A stretch of 64,000 bases of DNA, from NCBI GenBank assembly GCA_001464125.1, contig LNEP01000014.1, forward strand, positions 124,001-188,000, given 5' to 3'. This DNA comes from Betaproteobacteria bacterium Ga0077540. GTDB taxonomy: Bacteria; Pseudomonadota; Gammaproteobacteria; Burkholderiales; Methylophilaceae. Every line of letters begins with the position of its first letter. Within the stretch, counting starts at the first letter, position 1. This document shows positions 47,641-59,523 of the stretch, in pieces. The notes under the pieces were generated by a model. It was not told the DNA's origin, did not search any database, and saw only the letters and a program-made list of their open reading frames with translations. A program made the position numbers and the translations under genes.

Positions 47641-48201
47641 TTATCGGCGGGCGCCGTCAATCAAAATTTTGGCTGCTTGCTTAGCGTACTTAATCGCGCC
47701 AGAGCCGCGCTGCATTTGTTCGGCCTGAACCGCGCCTTCAAAGAGTAAAGATAATTGTAACGCCAAACCGTCCGCATCTTTAATATCTGCTTCTGCCGCC
47801 AATTGGGCAATGTATTGCCTAAACTGTTTGGACTGCTGTGAAGAAAGCTGATGAATCGGATTCTGTTCATCCGGAAACTCTGCTGAGGCTTTAATGAACC
47901 CCATCCCTAAAAAACTAGGCGAGCTCACCCATTCTTCAATAAAATCAAATAGTTGCTGTATTTTATCAGCAGGTTTTCCGCTACGGGCGCTAAACTGGTT
48001 TTCTAGCCAAGTTTGAAAGTCGTCTTGGCTTTTACGCAAGACTTCCAATATCAAGGCTTCTTTGGTGTGGAAATACTTATATAGCGTCATTTTAGTAGTG
48101 CCTGCTTCAGCCACAATAGTATCTACACCAGTCGAGTTAATCCCTCTCGTTTGAAAAAGATCGGTTGCAGTGCTTAATATGCGGTCACGTAATACAGACA
48201 T
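47641..48201 (-). CDS. TetR/AcrR-family transcriptional regulator
   Basis: DRILSTATDLFQTRGINSTGVDTIVAEAGTTKMTLYKYFHTKEALILEVL. Confidence 0.92.
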   Translation of the reverse strand: MSVLRDRILSTATDLFQTRGINSTGVDTIVAEAGTTKMTLYKYFHTKEALILEVLRKSQDDFQTWLENQFSARSGKPADKIQQLFDFIEEWVSSPSFLGMGFIKASAEFPDEQNPIHQLSSQQSKQFRQYIAQLAAEADIKDADGLALQLSLLFEGAVQAEQMQRGSGAIKYAKQAAKILIDGARR

Positions 48202-48276
48202 AATTTTATTATACTAATCTGTATATATAGTGCAAGTGTATTTTTCAGGCGTAATTTCGTTAGCGTAGATTAAGCG

Positions 48277-49032
48277 CTAGCTTTTGGAGTTAGCCATTAA
48301 CATAGGCGTGTAGTTGCACTTCACCATGTCGAGCAATTGATTGGTCAGTGCTTGCTCGTCTGGATTGGTTGAAATTTGACCTAAAACCACGTTTTCAAAA
48401 TACACTTTTTTATAAGAATCAGGTAGTTGCAATGCCTCAACTAGCTGACAATCCCCCTTGCGCATTTGTTCTATCCTTGCAAACAGAGCTGCAGTTTTTG
48501 CTGGGCTAGCGCTTTGGCTGGTCGCATCAGCAACCATGCCTGATGTCACCAATCCAGTAAACTGCTGTGAAGCTTGGAGTGTCGAGCTGTCATGACTGTC
48601 CCAATACTGAAAGCCTAGCAACGTACCAATCAATACCATTGCGCTTGCTGCAACTGCGTATGCTGATTTCTTGGGAATCAAGAACTCACGCTTGGTTTGG
48701 GCGGAAATTAGAGCTTTGGCTGCATTTTGGGCGTGAATCAGGCTAGCTGGGTTATGGTGGAGCAGCTTTTCTTGCGCTGCAGCAATCGCCATAAAATAGA
48801 GTTGGTTGGCTAACAGCTCTGGCATGGCCACTCCAGCTTTGGCACTCTCAATGGCTAAATATTGTACCAGCGGCTTTTCGTCATGGGATATTGTGTGCGA
48901 AATTTGAACATTAATATGCGGCGCATCTAGCCAATCGTCGAGCACAACAAACAAATTAAGCAAACGCGAGTGTGGCGAGTTGCTCGATTTTTTGAGCATG
49001 GCTATCAGCCATTCTGAGTTGAGAATATCCAT
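48277..49032 (-). CDS. Hypothetical protein with central TM segment
   Basis: 251-aa ORF with TM SAYAVAASAMVLIGTLLGF; co-oriented with downstream and upstream genes; no family recognised. Confidence 0.65.
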   Translation of the reverse strand: MDILNSEWLIAMLKKSSNSPHSRLLNLFVVLDDWLDAPHINVQISHTISHDEKPLVQYLAIESAKAGVAMPELLANQLYFMAIAAAQEKLLHHNPASLIHAQNAAKALISAQTKREFLIPKKSAYAVAASAMVLIGTLLGFQYWDSHDSSTLQASQQFTGLVTSGMVADATSQSASPAKTAALFARIEQMRKGDCQLVEALQLPDSYKKVYFENVVLGQISTNPDEQALTNQLLDMVKCNYTPMLMANSKS

Positions 49033-49044
49033 TTTATCCCTCGC

Positions 49045-49455
49045 CTAAAAAGGCTTTACTACCACTAAAATAACGACAGCAAAAAGTACCATGACTGGAA
49101 TTTCATTGAACCACCTAAACCATACGTGGCTGTGCTGGTTTTTCCCAGCCTTAAGCTCTTTCATTAATTTGCCACAGTATGCATGATAAATGATTAGACC
49201 AAGTACCAAAGCCAACTTTAGGTGCAGCCACCCACCCGTGATGCCGTAACCTAGCCACAACCATAAACCAAATCCCAGCGCCAAGAAAGCCAGTGGAAAC
49301 ATAAAGCGGTATAGCTTGTGTTCCATTAGTTCAAGTCGGGATAGGGTGGCAGCATCATTGACCATGGCGTGGTTCACAAACAAGCGCGGTAAGTAGAATA
49401 AGCCAGCAAACCAACTGGTCACAAAAATAATATGCAGCGCCTTAATCCACAACAT
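49045..49455 (-). CDS. HemJ/CopD-like membrane protein (UPF0093)
   Basis: MLWIKALHIIFVTSWFAGLFYLPRLFVNHAM...HLKLALVLGLIIYHAYCGKLMKEL...RWFNEIPVMVLFAVVILVVVKPF. Confidence 0.88.
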   Translation of the reverse strand: MLWIKALHIIFVTSWFAGLFYLPRLFVNHAMVNDAATLSRLELMEHKLYRFMFPLAFLALGFGLWLWLGYGITGGWLHLKLALVLGLIIYHAYCGKLMKELKAGKNQHSHVWFRWFNEIPVMVLFAVVILVVVKPF

Positions 49456-49952
49456 TAAAGTAGCTCTTTATCCAACAATTGCCGTAATTGCACAAAATTG
49501 AGCTCGCCAATAATCCGCTGAAGACGATTCCCTTGTTTGTCATAGAGGAAAGTAGTGGGCGTTAGGTTGACCCCGCCGAATGCTTGCACCATCTCGCTCA
49601 GGCCGTCATGCATGACAGGGAAGGGCAGCGATTTTTGGGTGCTGTAATTGAGTACTTGCGCTGGTGGGTCGTAAGGCATTGCCACTGCCACCACCTCAAA
49701 CCCTTTTGCTTTATATTGATTGTAAGTATTGATGAGGTCTGGCATTTCTTTGATACAGCCGGGACAGTCGGTGGCCCAAAAGTTGACCAATACTACCTTA
49801 CCTTTTAATGACTCCATTGTAATCTTCTCACCTTGCAAAGTGGTGAAGGTGACATCAGGTGATCGGGGCTTTTGAGCTAAGCTAATTATCAACGCTGCCA
49901 GCAGAATTAGGAGCGTGATTGGAATGAGTATTTTTTTCAATGTTGTCATCAT
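49455..49952 (-). CDS. TlpA-family thioredoxin-like protein
   Basis: ITMESLKGKVVLVNFWATDCPGCIKEMPDLINTYNQYKAKGFEVVAVAMPYD; CPGC active site. ORF extends to 49988. Confidence 0.92.
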   Translation of the reverse strand: MMTTLKKILIPITLLILLAALIISLAQKPRSPDVTFTTLQGEKITMESLKGKVVLVNFWATDCPGCIKEMPDLINTYNQYKAKGFEVVAVAMPYDPPAQVLNYSTQKSLPFPVMHDGLSEMVQAFGGVNLTPTTFLYDKQGNRLQRIIGELNFVQLRQLLDKELL

Positions 49953-50064
49953 AAAATTGTAACGTACTTTATATGCGCTAGGTATCAATAACCACAGAAC
50001 GTTTGCAGTTTTTGTGCAGTCTACAGCATGATATAATTTGTTTTTCGATTGTAATCAACCATCA

Positions 50065-53000
50065 ATGAACGCACCGACACCAGCTGCTTTTCTTCAATCT
50101 GACGCCATGCCTGTCACGCGCTTGCGTGAGATCCCGTACAACTACACATCTTTTTCAGACCGTGAAATCGTTATTCGGTTTCTGGGAGAAGAGATATGGG
50201 AGATATTAAATACGCTGCGTGAGCAGCGTAAAACGGGCCGCAGCGCACGCATGTTGTTTGAAGTGTTGGGGGATTTATGGGTGGTAAGCCGCAATCCATA
50301 TCTGCAAGATGATTTGTTGGATAACCCGAAACGCCGTAAAGCTTTGATTGATGCGCTTTACCATCGCATTTCTGCGATTGATGAGCGTAGCGCTGGTAAT
50401 GCGCAAGTGCAAAAATTGGTAGCAGCAGCCAAGCAAGCTGTAAAAAAATTCAGTGATGACTTCCGTCAAACCTATGATTTGCGTAAAAAAGCGTTGAGCA
50501 AACTGAGCAAATACACGCGTAAAGACAATATTCAGTTTGATGGCTTGGCACGTGTGTCTCATGTAACAGATGCGACCGACTGGCGCGTTGAGTATCCATT
50601 TGTAGTCTTGAATCCGGATACCGAAGCTGAAATTGCCTATTTGGTTAGAGCCTGTATTGAGTTGGGCTTAACTGTGATTCCTCGCGGTGGCGGAACAGGC
50701 TATACCGGTGGCGCTATTCCACTCACGCCATTATCTGCTGTGATTAATACTGAAAAATTAGACCAGCATACCGGTGTACAAATGCGTACTTTGCCAGGTG
50801 TTGCGCGCCAAGTGGCCACCATTGAGTGTGGTGCAGGCGTAGTGACACGTCGCGCGATGGAAGCAGCAACGGATGCTGGCTTAGAGTTCGCGTGTGATCC
50901 AACCTCTGCTGATGCGTGTTGTATTGGCGGTAACGTGGCTATGAACGCCGGCGGTAAAAAGGCTGTGTTATGGGGTACGGCATTAGATAACCTTGCTTCT
51001 TGGCGCATGGTAACGCCGGATGCTACTTGGATGGAAATTGAGCGCCTAGACCACAACTTGGGCAAGATTCATGATATTGAAATGGCGCGCTTCAAAATCA
51101 GCCGCTATGACATCGATATGAAAACGCTGCTGGCAGAACCGGAAATCATTGCGATTCCGGGGCCGAGCTTCCGTAAAGTGGGATTAGGTAAGGATGTGAC
51201 GGATAAATTTTTATCCGGCTTGCCAGGGATTCAAAAAGAAGGTTGTGATGGTTTAATCACAAGCGCGACGTTTATCCTGCACCGCATGCCTAAGTATGTA
51301 CGCACTATTGCGCTGGAATTTTTTGGCAATGTGTCACATGCGGTACCGGCCATCGTAGAAATTAAAGATTACCTAGACGCCACTGCTAAGCAAGAGCCAG
51401 CTGTCATTATGGCAGGCTTGGAGCATATGGATGAGCGCTATATCAAAGCAGTGGGTTATGCCACCAAAGCGGCACGTCAGCAGCGTCCTAAAATGGTATT
51501 GCTGTGCGATATTGCCTCTGACGATGAAAATGCAGTGGGTGAGGTAGCATCTGCCGTGGTGCGTATGTGCAATGCACGAAATGGCGAAGGATTTATTGCT
51601 GTTTCTGGTGAGGCGCGCAAAAAATTCTGGCTAGACCGTTCACGCACAGCCGCGATTGCCAAACATACCAATGCATTCAAAATCAATGAAGACGTGGTGA
51701 TTCCATTGCCTAAATTGGGCGAATACTCAGATGGCATTGAGCGCATCAATATTGAGTTGTCGATTCAAAACAAGCTGAAATTGGTTGATGCATTAGAAGC
51801 GTTTTTGCAGGGCGATTTGCCAGTGCAGCCTGATGAAGAAGGCAATGCTGATGCTGAGAGCGTGCAATCTAAGCAAGTGATTGGTTTGCAGTTGTTACGT
51901 GATTTGCGTGCTAAATGGCGCTTGATTTTGAACACGCTAGACGAGCCGGTGGCGACACTAGGCGAGCTGGGTAAAGACCACACACAGTATGAAAATGTGT
52001 TTCGTGCTGTGCAGTCTTACGATTTGCGCATCTCTTGGAAGCGGGAGCTTAAGCGTCCAATGGCGGATATTTTTGCCGGCCGCGAATACCAAAAAATTCT
52101 GAACGAGTTGGATGCTATTCACAAAAAAGTGCTTAAAAGCCGTGTGTTTATTGCGTTGCACATGCATGCGGGTGATGGCAATGTGCATACCAATATTCCG
52201 GTGAACTCTGATGACTACGGCATGATGCAAGATGCGCATGCTGCGGTAGCACGTGTGATGGCATTGGCCAGACGTTTGAATGGAGTGATTTCCGGTGAGC
52301 ATGGCATTGGTATCACCAAAATGGAGTTCTTGGATCAATCCACCATTGATACCTTTACCGCCTATAAAAATAAAGTAGACCCCAACGGCCATTTCAATAA
52401 AGGCAAATTGCTAATGGGGTCTGGCTTGGATAATGCCTACACACCAAGCTTTGGTTTGCTGGAGCAAGAGTCCATCATCATGGAGCAATCTGCCATTGGC
52501 GAGATTGCCGATGATATTTCTGATTGCTTACGATGCGGCAAGTGTAAGCCTGTGTGTTCAACCCATGTGCCACGCGCTAATTTGTTGTACTCACCACGCA
52601 ACAAGATTTTGGGTACTTCACTGCTGATTGAAGCGTTTCTGTACGAAGAGCAAACGCGTCGTGGTATCTCGCTCAAGCACTTTGATGAGTTCAACGATGT
52701 GGCCGACCATTGCACGGTGTGCCATCGTTGTGAGAAACCTTGCCCGGTCGATATCGACTTTGGTGATGTATCTATCAAGATGCGTAATTTCTTGCGCGAG
52801 CAAGGCAAGAAGAAATTCAACCCCGGTACCGCCGCGGGTATGCTATTTCTGAATGCAAAAGACCCAGCCACAATTAAGTTCTTGCGCACTACCATGATTG
52901 GTTGGGGCTATAAGCTGCAAAATATTGCGCATAGTTTGGCCAAGCGCTTTGGTTTGTTGCGCGATAAGAAAGCGCCGCCAGCTACAGTAGGCAAGCCAGA

Positions 53001-53934
53001 AATCAAAGCACAGGTGATTCATTTCATTAATCGCCCTATGCCGAGAAAGATGCAGTCTAAGACTTCACGCGCCATGCTAGGTGTGGAAGATGATCATATG
53101 ATTCCGGTCATTCGTAATCCGCAAAAGGTGACTGAGGATTCTGAAGCTGTTTTCTATTTCCCAGGTTGTGGCTCTGAACGTTTGTTCTCTAACGTGGGAC
53201 TGGCTACGCAGGCGATGTTGTACGAAGTGGGCGCCATTACAGTATTGCCGCCTGGTTATCTGTGCTGCGGATATCCACAAACATCCAGTGGCAATCATGA
53301 CAAAGGCCAAGAAATCACTGCGGACAATCGCGTATTGTTCCACCGTGTGGCTAACACACTGAATTACTTGGATATTAAGACGGTGATAGTGTCTTGCGGG
53401 ACATGTATGGACCAATTGCAGAAATACGAGTTCGAGAAAATATTCCCAGGTTGCCGTTTACTCGATATTCACGAATATCTGATGGAAAAAGACATGCGTC
53501 TGCAAGGCGTGACTGGTACACGCTATATGTACCATGACCCATGCCATACACCCATGAAGACCTATAAACCGTTAGAAGTGACTAATAAGCTGATGGGTAC
53601 GGAAGTCGCTTTGAATGACCGTTGCTGCGGTGAGTCTGGTACCTTTGCAGCTGCACGTCCGGACATTGCCACGCAAGTGAAGTTCCGTAAGCAAGAGGAG
53701 CTAGAAAAAGGGATGGAGAAAATGGGTCTCACAGTAGGAGCACCAGAAATGCCTGTCAAAATCCTCACCTCATGCCCAAGCTGCTTACAAGGCTTAGCGC
53801 GCTATGGGGACGATACAGGCATTGAAGCGGATTACATTGTGGTAGAAATGGCGAAACATATTCTTGGCGAGAACTGGATGCAAGAGTATGTAGAAAAAGC
53901 CAATAATGGTGGGATAGAAAAAGTATTGCTGTAA
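50065..53934 (+). CDS. DUF3683 / FAD-linked oxidase / 4Fe-4S / CCG-domain fusion oxidoreductase (GlcD-GlcF-like)
   Basis: DUF3683-like N-terminus [62 protein letters not shown] region [17 protein letters not shown]; Fe-[17 protein letters not shown] and [35 protein letters not shown]. Confidence 0.92.
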   Translation: MNAPTPAAFLQSDAMPVTRLREIPYNYTSFSDREIVIRFLGEEIWEILNTLREQRKTGRSARMLFEVLGDLWVVSRNPYLQDDLLDNPKRRKALIDALYHRISAIDERSAGNAQVQKLVAAAKQAVKKFSDDFRQTYDLRKKALSKLSKYTRKDNIQFDGLARVSHVTDATDWRVEYPFVVLNPDTEAEIAYLVRACIELGLTVIPRGGGTGYTGGAIPLTPLSAVINTEKLDQHTGVQMRTLPGVARQVATIECGAGVVTRRAMEAATDAGLEFACDPTSADACCIGGNVAMNAGGKKAVLWGTALDNLASWRMVTPDATWMEIERLDHNLGKIHDIEMARFKISRYDIDMKTLLAEPEIIAIPGPSFRKVGLGKDVTDKFLSGLPGIQKEGCDGLITSATFILHRMPKYVRTIALEFFGNVSHAVPAIVEIKDYLDATAKQEPAVIMAGLEHMDERYIKAVGYATKAARQQRPKMVLLCDIASDDENAVGEVASAVVRMCNARNGEGFIAVSGEARKKFWLDRSRTAAIAKHTNAFKINEDVVIPLPKLGEYSDGIERINIELSIQNKLKLVDALEAFLQGDLPVQPDEEGNADAESVQSKQVIGLQLLRDLRAKWRLILNTLDEPVATLGELGKDHTQYENVFRAVQSYDLRISWKRELKRPMADIFAGREYQKILNELDAIHKKVLKSRVFIALHMHAGDGNVHTNIPVNSDDYGMMQDAHAAVARVMALARRLNGVISGEHGIGITKMEFLDQSTIDTFTAYKNKVDPNGHFNKGKLLMGSGLDNAYTPSFGLLEQESIIMEQSAIGEIADDISDCLRCGKCKPVCSTHVPRANLLYSPRNKILGTSLLIEAFLYEEQTRRGISLKHFDEFNDVADHCTVCHRCEKPCPVDIDFGDVSIKMRNFLREQGKKKFNPGTAAGMLFLNAKDPATIKFLRTTMIGWGYKLQNIAHSLAKRFGLLRDKKAPPATVGKPEIKAQVIHFINRPMPRKMQSKTSRAMLGVEDDHMIPVIRNPQKVTEDSEAVFYFPGCGSERLFSNVGLATQAMLYEVGAITVLPPGYLCCGYPQTSSGNHDKGQEITADNRVLFHRVANTLNYLDIKTVIVSCGTCMDQLQKYEFEKIFPGCRLLDIHEYLMEKDMRLQGVTGTRYMYHDPCHTPMKTYKPLEVTNKLMGTEVALNDRCCGESGTFAAARPDIATQVKFRKQEELEKGMEKMGLTVGAPEMPVKILTSCPSCLQGLARYGDDTGIEADYIVVEMAKHILGENWMQEYVEKANNGGIEKVLL

Positions 53935-54003
53935 AGTAATATGCCGTACGCGTCCATTGACGGTGCGGCATGGATGTCTGCCTAGGCAAATAGGGGGAGG
54001 CAG

Positions 54004-54126
54004 TTATTTCATTGCTTTGTAGATGGCATAACCTGCAAGCCCCAGCATTGTTAGCGCGATCACCGCAATCACAATAAAGCTCATCAGACCGTAGTCTGTG
54101 GATAGTAAGTCACTGATTATTTTCAT
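54004..54126 (-). CDS. DUF3149-like 40-aa single-TM microprotein (below the ORF-track cutoff)
   Basis: Hand translation MKIISDLLSTDYGLMSFIVIAVIALTMLGLAGYAIYKAMK*; RBS GAAGGAGA upstream of the ATG on the minus strand. Confidence 0.8.
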   Translation of the reverse strand: MKIISDLLSTDYGLMSFIVIAVIALTMLGLAGYAIYKAMK

Positions 54127-54250
54127 TAGTATCTCCTTCGGGTGAGTTCAGTGCATACTTTGACATGCGGCCGCACGCTAGGCTTTGATGTAGCGCAAGA
54201 AATGCGGATTTTGCAATCATCGTTAACCTAATCAGTGATAAAGACAGTCT

Positions 54251-55036
54251 ATGCCTCAATTTTTGCTTGGTTTTGCGTTATTAGAATGGAGTCAATGGGT
54301 ATTCGCAGCAACGCAAGACGGCCGATGGCATTTAGGCATTGGCGATCCCACTGTGTGGGGCTGGTTGACGGTTCTGGCCTACTTGTTGGCAATGGCACGT
54401 TGTTTTGTCAAAGCTAAGCAAGACCACTTAGCCGGTTCGCCTTATCAGTTTTGGCTATATTTAGGCATATTTTTACTGTTACTAAGCATCAATAAGCAAT
54501 TGGATTTGCAAACATGGTTTAGCCAGGTGTTACGAGATTTATCGTTGGCGCATGGCTGGTATGAGCAACGCCGAATACTACAATTGGCGTTCATCGTAAG
54601 TATTGCTTCTGTGATGCTAGTATTGTTCGTCACGCTGCGTATTTATTTATGGAACCTGTGGCGCAGCTATAAATTGGTGTGGTCCGGTCTGATTTTACTG
54701 TGCGTATTTATACTAATCCGTGCAGCGTCATTTCACCACATAGATATACTCATTCGCCACACGCTGCTGGGCTTAGAACTCAATGTGCTGCTGGAAAATC
54801 TCGCCTTGGCCTTAATTATATTAGGCACTTATTTTCACCGGCAGCCATCTTCTTTTCCGCCTACTGTGCCCAATGAAAAAACGCTGACCAATACCGGCTA
54901 TTACGAAGCGCAAATAGAAGGTGCAGATGTGTTTTGCCCCCGTTGTGCCAGCAAAGCAGTGGCCAAAGCTATGCATGGACGTCCTTTTAAATGCAAATAT
55001 TGCGCGCACAAATATTTGGTATACGTTAATCAATAA
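54251..55036 (+). CDS. Polytopic membrane protein with C-terminal zinc-ribbon
   Basis: Several TM segments and C-terminal DVFCPRCASKAVAKAMHGRPFKCKYCAHKYLVYVNQ. Confidence 0.75.
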   Translation: MPQFLLGFALLEWSQWVFAATQDGRWHLGIGDPTVWGWLTVLAYLLAMARCFVKAKQDHLAGSPYQFWLYLGIFLLLLSINKQLDLQTWFSQVLRDLSLAHGWYEQRRILQLAFIVSIASVMLVLFVTLRIYLWNLWRSYKLVWSGLILLCVFILIRAASFHHIDILIRHTLLGLELNVLLENLALALIILGTYFHRQPSSFPPTVPNEKTLTNTGYYEAQIEGADVFCPRCASKAVAKAMHGRPFKCKYCAHKYLVYVNQ

Positions 55037-55048
55037 TTTTAGTCATTT

Positions 55049-56065
55049 ATGAATATTTACTCACTTGTCAGACCGTTGCTCTTTCTGCTAGATGCAGAAA
55101 CCGCTCACGATTTAACCTTAACCAGCTTGAAGTGGGCAGAGCGTCTGCACTTGCTACCGGATTACGCTGGAAAGCTTGTGGCTACACCGCGTCAAGTCAT
55201 GGGCATCAGCTTTCCTAACGCAGTTGGCCTTGCTGCGGGATTAGATAAAAATGCCGCTGTGATTGATGGTATGGCAACCTTGGGTTTCGGCTTTATTGAA
55301 GTCGGCACTGTTACCCCACGCCCACAGCCGGGCAACCCAAGGCCTCGTTTATTCCGTGTGAAACAAGCGCAAGGCATTATCAACCGCTTTGGTTTTAATA
55401 ATTTGGGCGTGGATCATTTGGTAGAAAATGTAAAAGCCGCTAAATATAAAGGTGTGCTGGGCATAAATATTGGCAAAAATTTTGATACACCAAACGAGCG
55501 CGCGGTGGATGACTATTTGCACTGCATGCAGAAAGTATATGCACACGCCAGCTATATCACGGTAAACATTTCCTCACCCAATACTAAAAATTTGCGTGCG
55601 CTGCAAGAAAAAGACGCATTGTCTGCATTGCTAGCGAGTCTCAAATTTGAGCAAACCAAACTTACGGAACAGCATGGACGTTATGTCCCAATTGCACTAA
55701 AAATTGCACCGGATTTAACGTCCGAGCAAGTGTCAGAGATTGCTGATTTGTTAATGCAACACCAGATTGACGGCGTCATTGCCACCAATACCACATTGTC
55801 ACGTGAAGCAGTCAAAGGCATGCCACATGCTGAAGAAACCGGAGGGTTATCTGGTCGACCAGTCAAAACAGCTTCAACTGTAGTCATTCAGCAATTATCA
55901 CAACGCTTGCAAGGGGCGCTACCTATTATCGGCGTCGGCGGTATTTTGTCAGGTGCTGATGCAGTGGAAAAAATTGCCGCCGGCGCCAGTTTGGTACAAG
56001 TCTACAGTGGCCTCATTTACCAAGGGCCAAAGCTGGTAAAAGATGTTTGTATGTCACTAGGTTAA
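55049..56065 (+). CDS. pyrD: Dihydroorotate dehydrogenase (quinone)
   Basis: [112 protein letters not shown]. Confidence 0.97.
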   Translation: MNIYSLVRPLLFLLDAETAHDLTLTSLKWAERLHLLPDYAGKLVATPRQVMGISFPNAVGLAAGLDKNAAVIDGMATLGFGFIEVGTVTPRPQPGNPRPRLFRVKQAQGIINRFGFNNLGVDHLVENVKAAKYKGVLGINIGKNFDTPNERAVDDYLHCMQKVYAHASYITVNISSPNTKNLRALQEKDALSALLASLKFEQTKLTEQHGRYVPIALKIAPDLTSEQVSEIADLLMQHQIDGVIATNTTLSREAVKGMPHAEETGGLSGRPVKTASTVVIQQLSQRLQGALPIIGVGGILSGADAVEKIAAGASLVQVYSGLIYQGPKLVKDVCMSLG

Positions 56066-56676
56066 TGCAGTTACCTATTCTCTACTCTTATCGGCGTTGC
56101 CCCTATGCCATGCGTGCACGCATGGCGCTGAATGTAGCTAAAATTGATGTTGAAATCCGCGAGATAACTTTACGCGATAAGCCAGCGCATATGCTACAGG
56201 TTTCGCCTAAAGGTACTGTCCCTGTGTTGGTTTTACCAGATGGCAGGGTGCTTGAGCAGAGCTTGGATATTATGCTGTGGGCACTGAAAATGCATGACCC
56301 GAAAGGTTGGCTGCACGCCAATCATCCTGAGGCTATGCAGTTGATTACAAGCAACGATGCTGATTTTAAGCAGACGTTAGATCGTTATAAATATCCTGAG
56401 CGTTATCCTGAATATCCGCAAACTGAATATCGTACACGTGGAGAATTATTCTTACAGCAGTTGGAAAACACATTACAGGCGCAACCTTATCTACTTGGGC
56501 AACAACCTTGCGTGGCTGATATTGCAATTTTTCCATTTATCCGTCAGTTTGTTGCAGTAGATGCCGCTTGGTTTTCGCAATCATCCTATGTGGGACTGAG
56601 GCGCTGGTTAGAAGGCTGGGTCCAAAGCGATTTGTTTGCAAGTATTATGCAGAAGTACCCTGTTTATCAGCCCTAA
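56065..56676 (+). CDS. Glutathione S-transferase family protein
   Basis: [79 protein letters not shown] start/stop overlap with pyrD. Confidence 0.9.
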   Translation: MQLPILYSYRRCPYAMRARMALNVAKIDVEIREITLRDKPAHMLQVSPKGTVPVLVLPDGRVLEQSLDIMLWALKMHDPKGWLHANHPEAMQLITSNDADFKQTLDRYKYPERYPEYPQTEYRTRGELFLQQLENTLQAQPYLLGQQPCVADIAIFPFIRQFVAVDAAWFSQSSYVGLRRWLEGWVQSDLFASIMQKYPVYQP

Positions 56677-56696
56677 AACTGGTAGAGACTAAAATA

Positions 56697-56722
56697 AAAA
56701 AGGCGCAGATGCGCCTTTTTTA
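56697..56722. terminator. Bidirectional rho-independent terminator
   Basis: AAAAAGGCGCA-ga-TGCGCCTTTTTT between convergent gst and clpA. Confidence 0.88.
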
Positions 56723-56743
56723 TTGATTGCAGATGCAGATGGC

Positions 56744-59008
56744 TTAAGCTGGGGTGTCAACAGTCTCTTGTTCGTTGAATACCAGTTTGATTTGGTCTTG
56801 ACTGTCAATATCAACATGCACAGAACCACCATTACTTAAGCGGCCGAACAGTAACTCGTCCGCCAAGGCTTTGCGAATAGTATCTTGAATCAAGCGTGCC
56901 ATTGGGCGAGCACCCATTAGTGGGTCAAACCCTTTTTTGCCTAAGTAAGTTTTCAGTGCATCACTGAACGTTACATCCACTTTTTTCTCATGCAGTTGAT
57001 CTTCTAATTGCATCAAGAACTTATCAACCACACGGATAATAATTTCGTGTGAAAGTGCGCTGAACGACACAGTGGCATCTAAACGGTTACGGAATTCTGG
57101 GCTAAAGAAGCGTTTAAGATCCGCGGCCTCATCTGTCACATCTTTGGCATTGGTGAAACCAATGCTAGCTTTAGACATATTCTCTGCGCCTGCATTAGTC
57201 GTCATGATAATCGTCACGTTGCGGAAATCCGCTTTGCGGCCATTGTTATCAGTGAGCGTACCATGGTCCATCACTTGCAACAGAATGTTGAAGATGTCAG
57301 GGTGCGCTTTTTCAATTTCATCCAACAGTAATACGCAGTAAGGCTGTTTGGTAATAGCTTCAGTTAATAAGCCACCTTGGTCAAAACCCACATAGCCCGG
57401 AGGCGCGCCAATCAAGCGGCTTACCGCATGGCGTTCCATATACTCACTCATGTCAAAGCGAATCAACTCAATGCCCATGATATAAGCTAATTGTTTGGCC
57501 ACTTCAGTTTTGCCCACGCCAGTTGGACCGCTGAATAAGAAGCTACCAATTGGTTTGTTGTTTTGGCCTAAACCGCTGCGTGCCATTTTCACAGCAGACG
57601 CCAACGTCTCAATGGCTTTATCTTGGCCAAACACTACGGCTTTTAAATCGCGCTCAAGTGTTTTGAGTGCATTGCGATCGTCGCTAGAAATATTTTTGGG
57701 CGGAATACGCGCAATCTTGGCAATAATGTCTTCAATTTCTTTATTACCAATGACTTTTTTCTGCTTATTCTTAGGCAGAATACGTTGTGCAGCACCCGCT
57801 TCATCAATCACGTCAATTGCTTTATCTGGTAAGTGACGGTCGTTGATGTATTTGGCTGATAGTTCAGCCGCAACGGTCAAGGCGCTCACGCTATATTTCA
57901 CGCTGTGGTGCTCTTCAAATTTCGATTTCAATCCTTTTAGAATCTCAATAGTTTCGGCCACACTGGGCTCAACCACATCGATTTTTTGGAAACGGCGTGA
58001 TAATGCATGGTCCTTCTCGAAAATGCCACGATATTCCTGATAAGTAGTTGCACCGATGCATTTGAGCGAGCCATTGGATAGCGCTGGTTTAAGCAAGTTG
58101 CTCGCATCTAGCGTACCACCGCTGGCTGCGCCAGCACCAATCAAGGTGTGGATTTCGTCAATAAACAAAATAGCATCTGGTTTTTCCGCCAGTTGTTTCA
58201 TCACTGCTTTTAGGCGTTGTTCAAAATCACCACGGTATTTAGTCCCTGCTAACAACGCACCCATGTCTAGTGAATAGACTGTCGCATTGGCTAATACCTC
58301 TGGAATATCCTGCTCGACAATGCGGCTAGCCAAACCTTCGGCAATCGCAGTTTTACCTACGCCAGCTTCGCCCACTAACAACGGGTTATTTTTGCGGCGA
58401 CGGCATAAGGTTTGAATCACACGCTCCAACTCTTGGCCACGACCAATCAATGGATCTATTTTGCCTGCAGCGACTTGTGCATTTAAATTCAGCGTAAAGT
58501 TTTCCAGTGCACCGGTAGGCGCTGCTTCAGCTTCGCTCTCAATTTCCGCACTATCAGCTTTTTCTTCCCCTTCAGGTAGTTTGGCTACACCATGTGAAAT
58601 AAAATTCACAACGTCTAAGCGGGTAATACCCTGCTGGTGCAAGAAAAACACTGCATGGGAGTCTTTTTCGCCGTAAATGGCTACCAATACGTTAGCACCA
58701 GTCACTTCTTTTTTACCAGAGGATTGCACGTGCAACATGGCACGTTGAATTACGCGTTGAAAGCCTAGTGTAGGTTGCGTATCAACCTCACCCTCACCAT
58801 TGACGGTAGGAGTGTGTTCTTCAATATATTGGTTGAGTTCAGAACGTAGCACATCAAATTTTGCGCCGCACGCACGTAATACTTCCGCTGCGGTCGGGTT
58901 ATCTATCATGGCCAGTAAGAGATGCTCGACCGTAATGAGCTCATGGCGCTTTTGACGCGCATCCATGAACGCCATATGTAGGCTGACTTCTAACTCTTGA
59001 GCTATCAT
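56744..59008 (-). CDS. clpA: ATP-dependent Clp protease ATP-binding subunit ClpA
   Basis: [40 protein letters not shown]; two Walker A motifs ([30 protein letters not shown]). Confidence 0.97.
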   Translation of the reverse strand: MIAQELEVSLHMAFMDARQKRHELITVEHLLLAMIDNPTAAEVLRACGAKFDVLRSELNQYIEEHTPTVNGEGEVDTQPTLGFQRVIQRAMLHVQSSGKKEVTGANVLVAIYGEKDSHAVFFLHQQGITRLDVVNFISHGVAKLPEGEEKADSAEIESEAEAAPTGALENFTLNLNAQVAAGKIDPLIGRGQELERVIQTLCRRRKNNPLLVGEAGVGKTAIAEGLASRIVEQDIPEVLANATVYSLDMGALLAGTKYRGDFEQRLKAVMKQLAEKPDAILFIDEIHTLIGAGAASGGTLDASNLLKPALSNGSLKCIGATTYQEYRGIFEKDHALSRRFQKIDVVEPSVAETIEILKGLKSKFEEHHSVKYSVSALTVAAELSAKYINDRHLPDKAIDVIDEAGAAQRILPKNKQKKVIGNKEIEDIIAKIARIPPKNISSDDRNALKTLERDLKAVVFGQDKAIETLASAVKMARSGLGQNNKPIGSFLFSGPTGVGKTEVAKQLAYIMGIELIRFDMSEYMERHAVSRLIGAPPGYVGFDQGGLLTEAITKQPYCVLLLDEIEKAHPDIFNILLQVMDHGTLTDNNGRKADFRNVTIIMTTNAGAENMSKASIGFTNAKDVTDEAADLKRFFSPEFRNRLDATVSFSALSHEIIIRVVDKFLMQLEDQLHEKKVDVTFSDALKTYLGKKGFDPLMGARPMARLIQDTIRKALADELLFGRLSNGGSVHVDIDSQDQIKLVFNEQETVDTPA

Positions 59009-59124
59009 CTTAGTACCTTACTTTCACTATTAACATCAATCAATATTGTTTTATCTTAACACTGGGACATGATTGCAATTTAAATTTTAAGCCTGCTTTT
59101 GTATGCTTATTTATGATTACATCT

Positions 59125-59436
59125 TTAAGCTGGTTCAATCACACATTGCAACGGGTGCTGAGACTCTCTTGCATGCGTCAATACTTGATTCATTTTTGTT
59201 TCTGCAATATCAAGCGGGTAAACACCACATACTCCAACACCCTCAGTATGCACTTTGAGCATAATTTGTGTCGCTTGTTCACGGCTTTTATTAAAAAACC
59301 GCTCAATGGTCTCAACAACAAACTCCATAGGAGTGTAATCGTCATTTAATAGCAATACTTTAAACATTTCAGGCAGTTTAGGTTTGACTGCGTTTGGCTT
59401 AAGTGCGGTATCGCCATCTGAATGTGGTTGTGCCAT
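59125..59436 (-). CDS. clpS: ATP-dependent Clp protease adaptor ClpS
   Basis: [61 protein letters not shown]. Confidence 0.97.
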   Translation of the reverse strand: MAQPHSDGDTALKPNAVKPKLPEMFKVLLLNDDYTPMEFVVETIERFFNKSREQATQIMLKVHTEGVGVCGVYPLDIAETKMNQVLTHARESQHPLQCVIEPA

Positions 59437-59523
59437 TTACTTCACTACTTTTGATTACTTGTTAATGCCTATTTTGAGCCGAATGCTAAAAAATTCAAGC
59501 CCAATTTAAGTAGGGTTAAGGCT

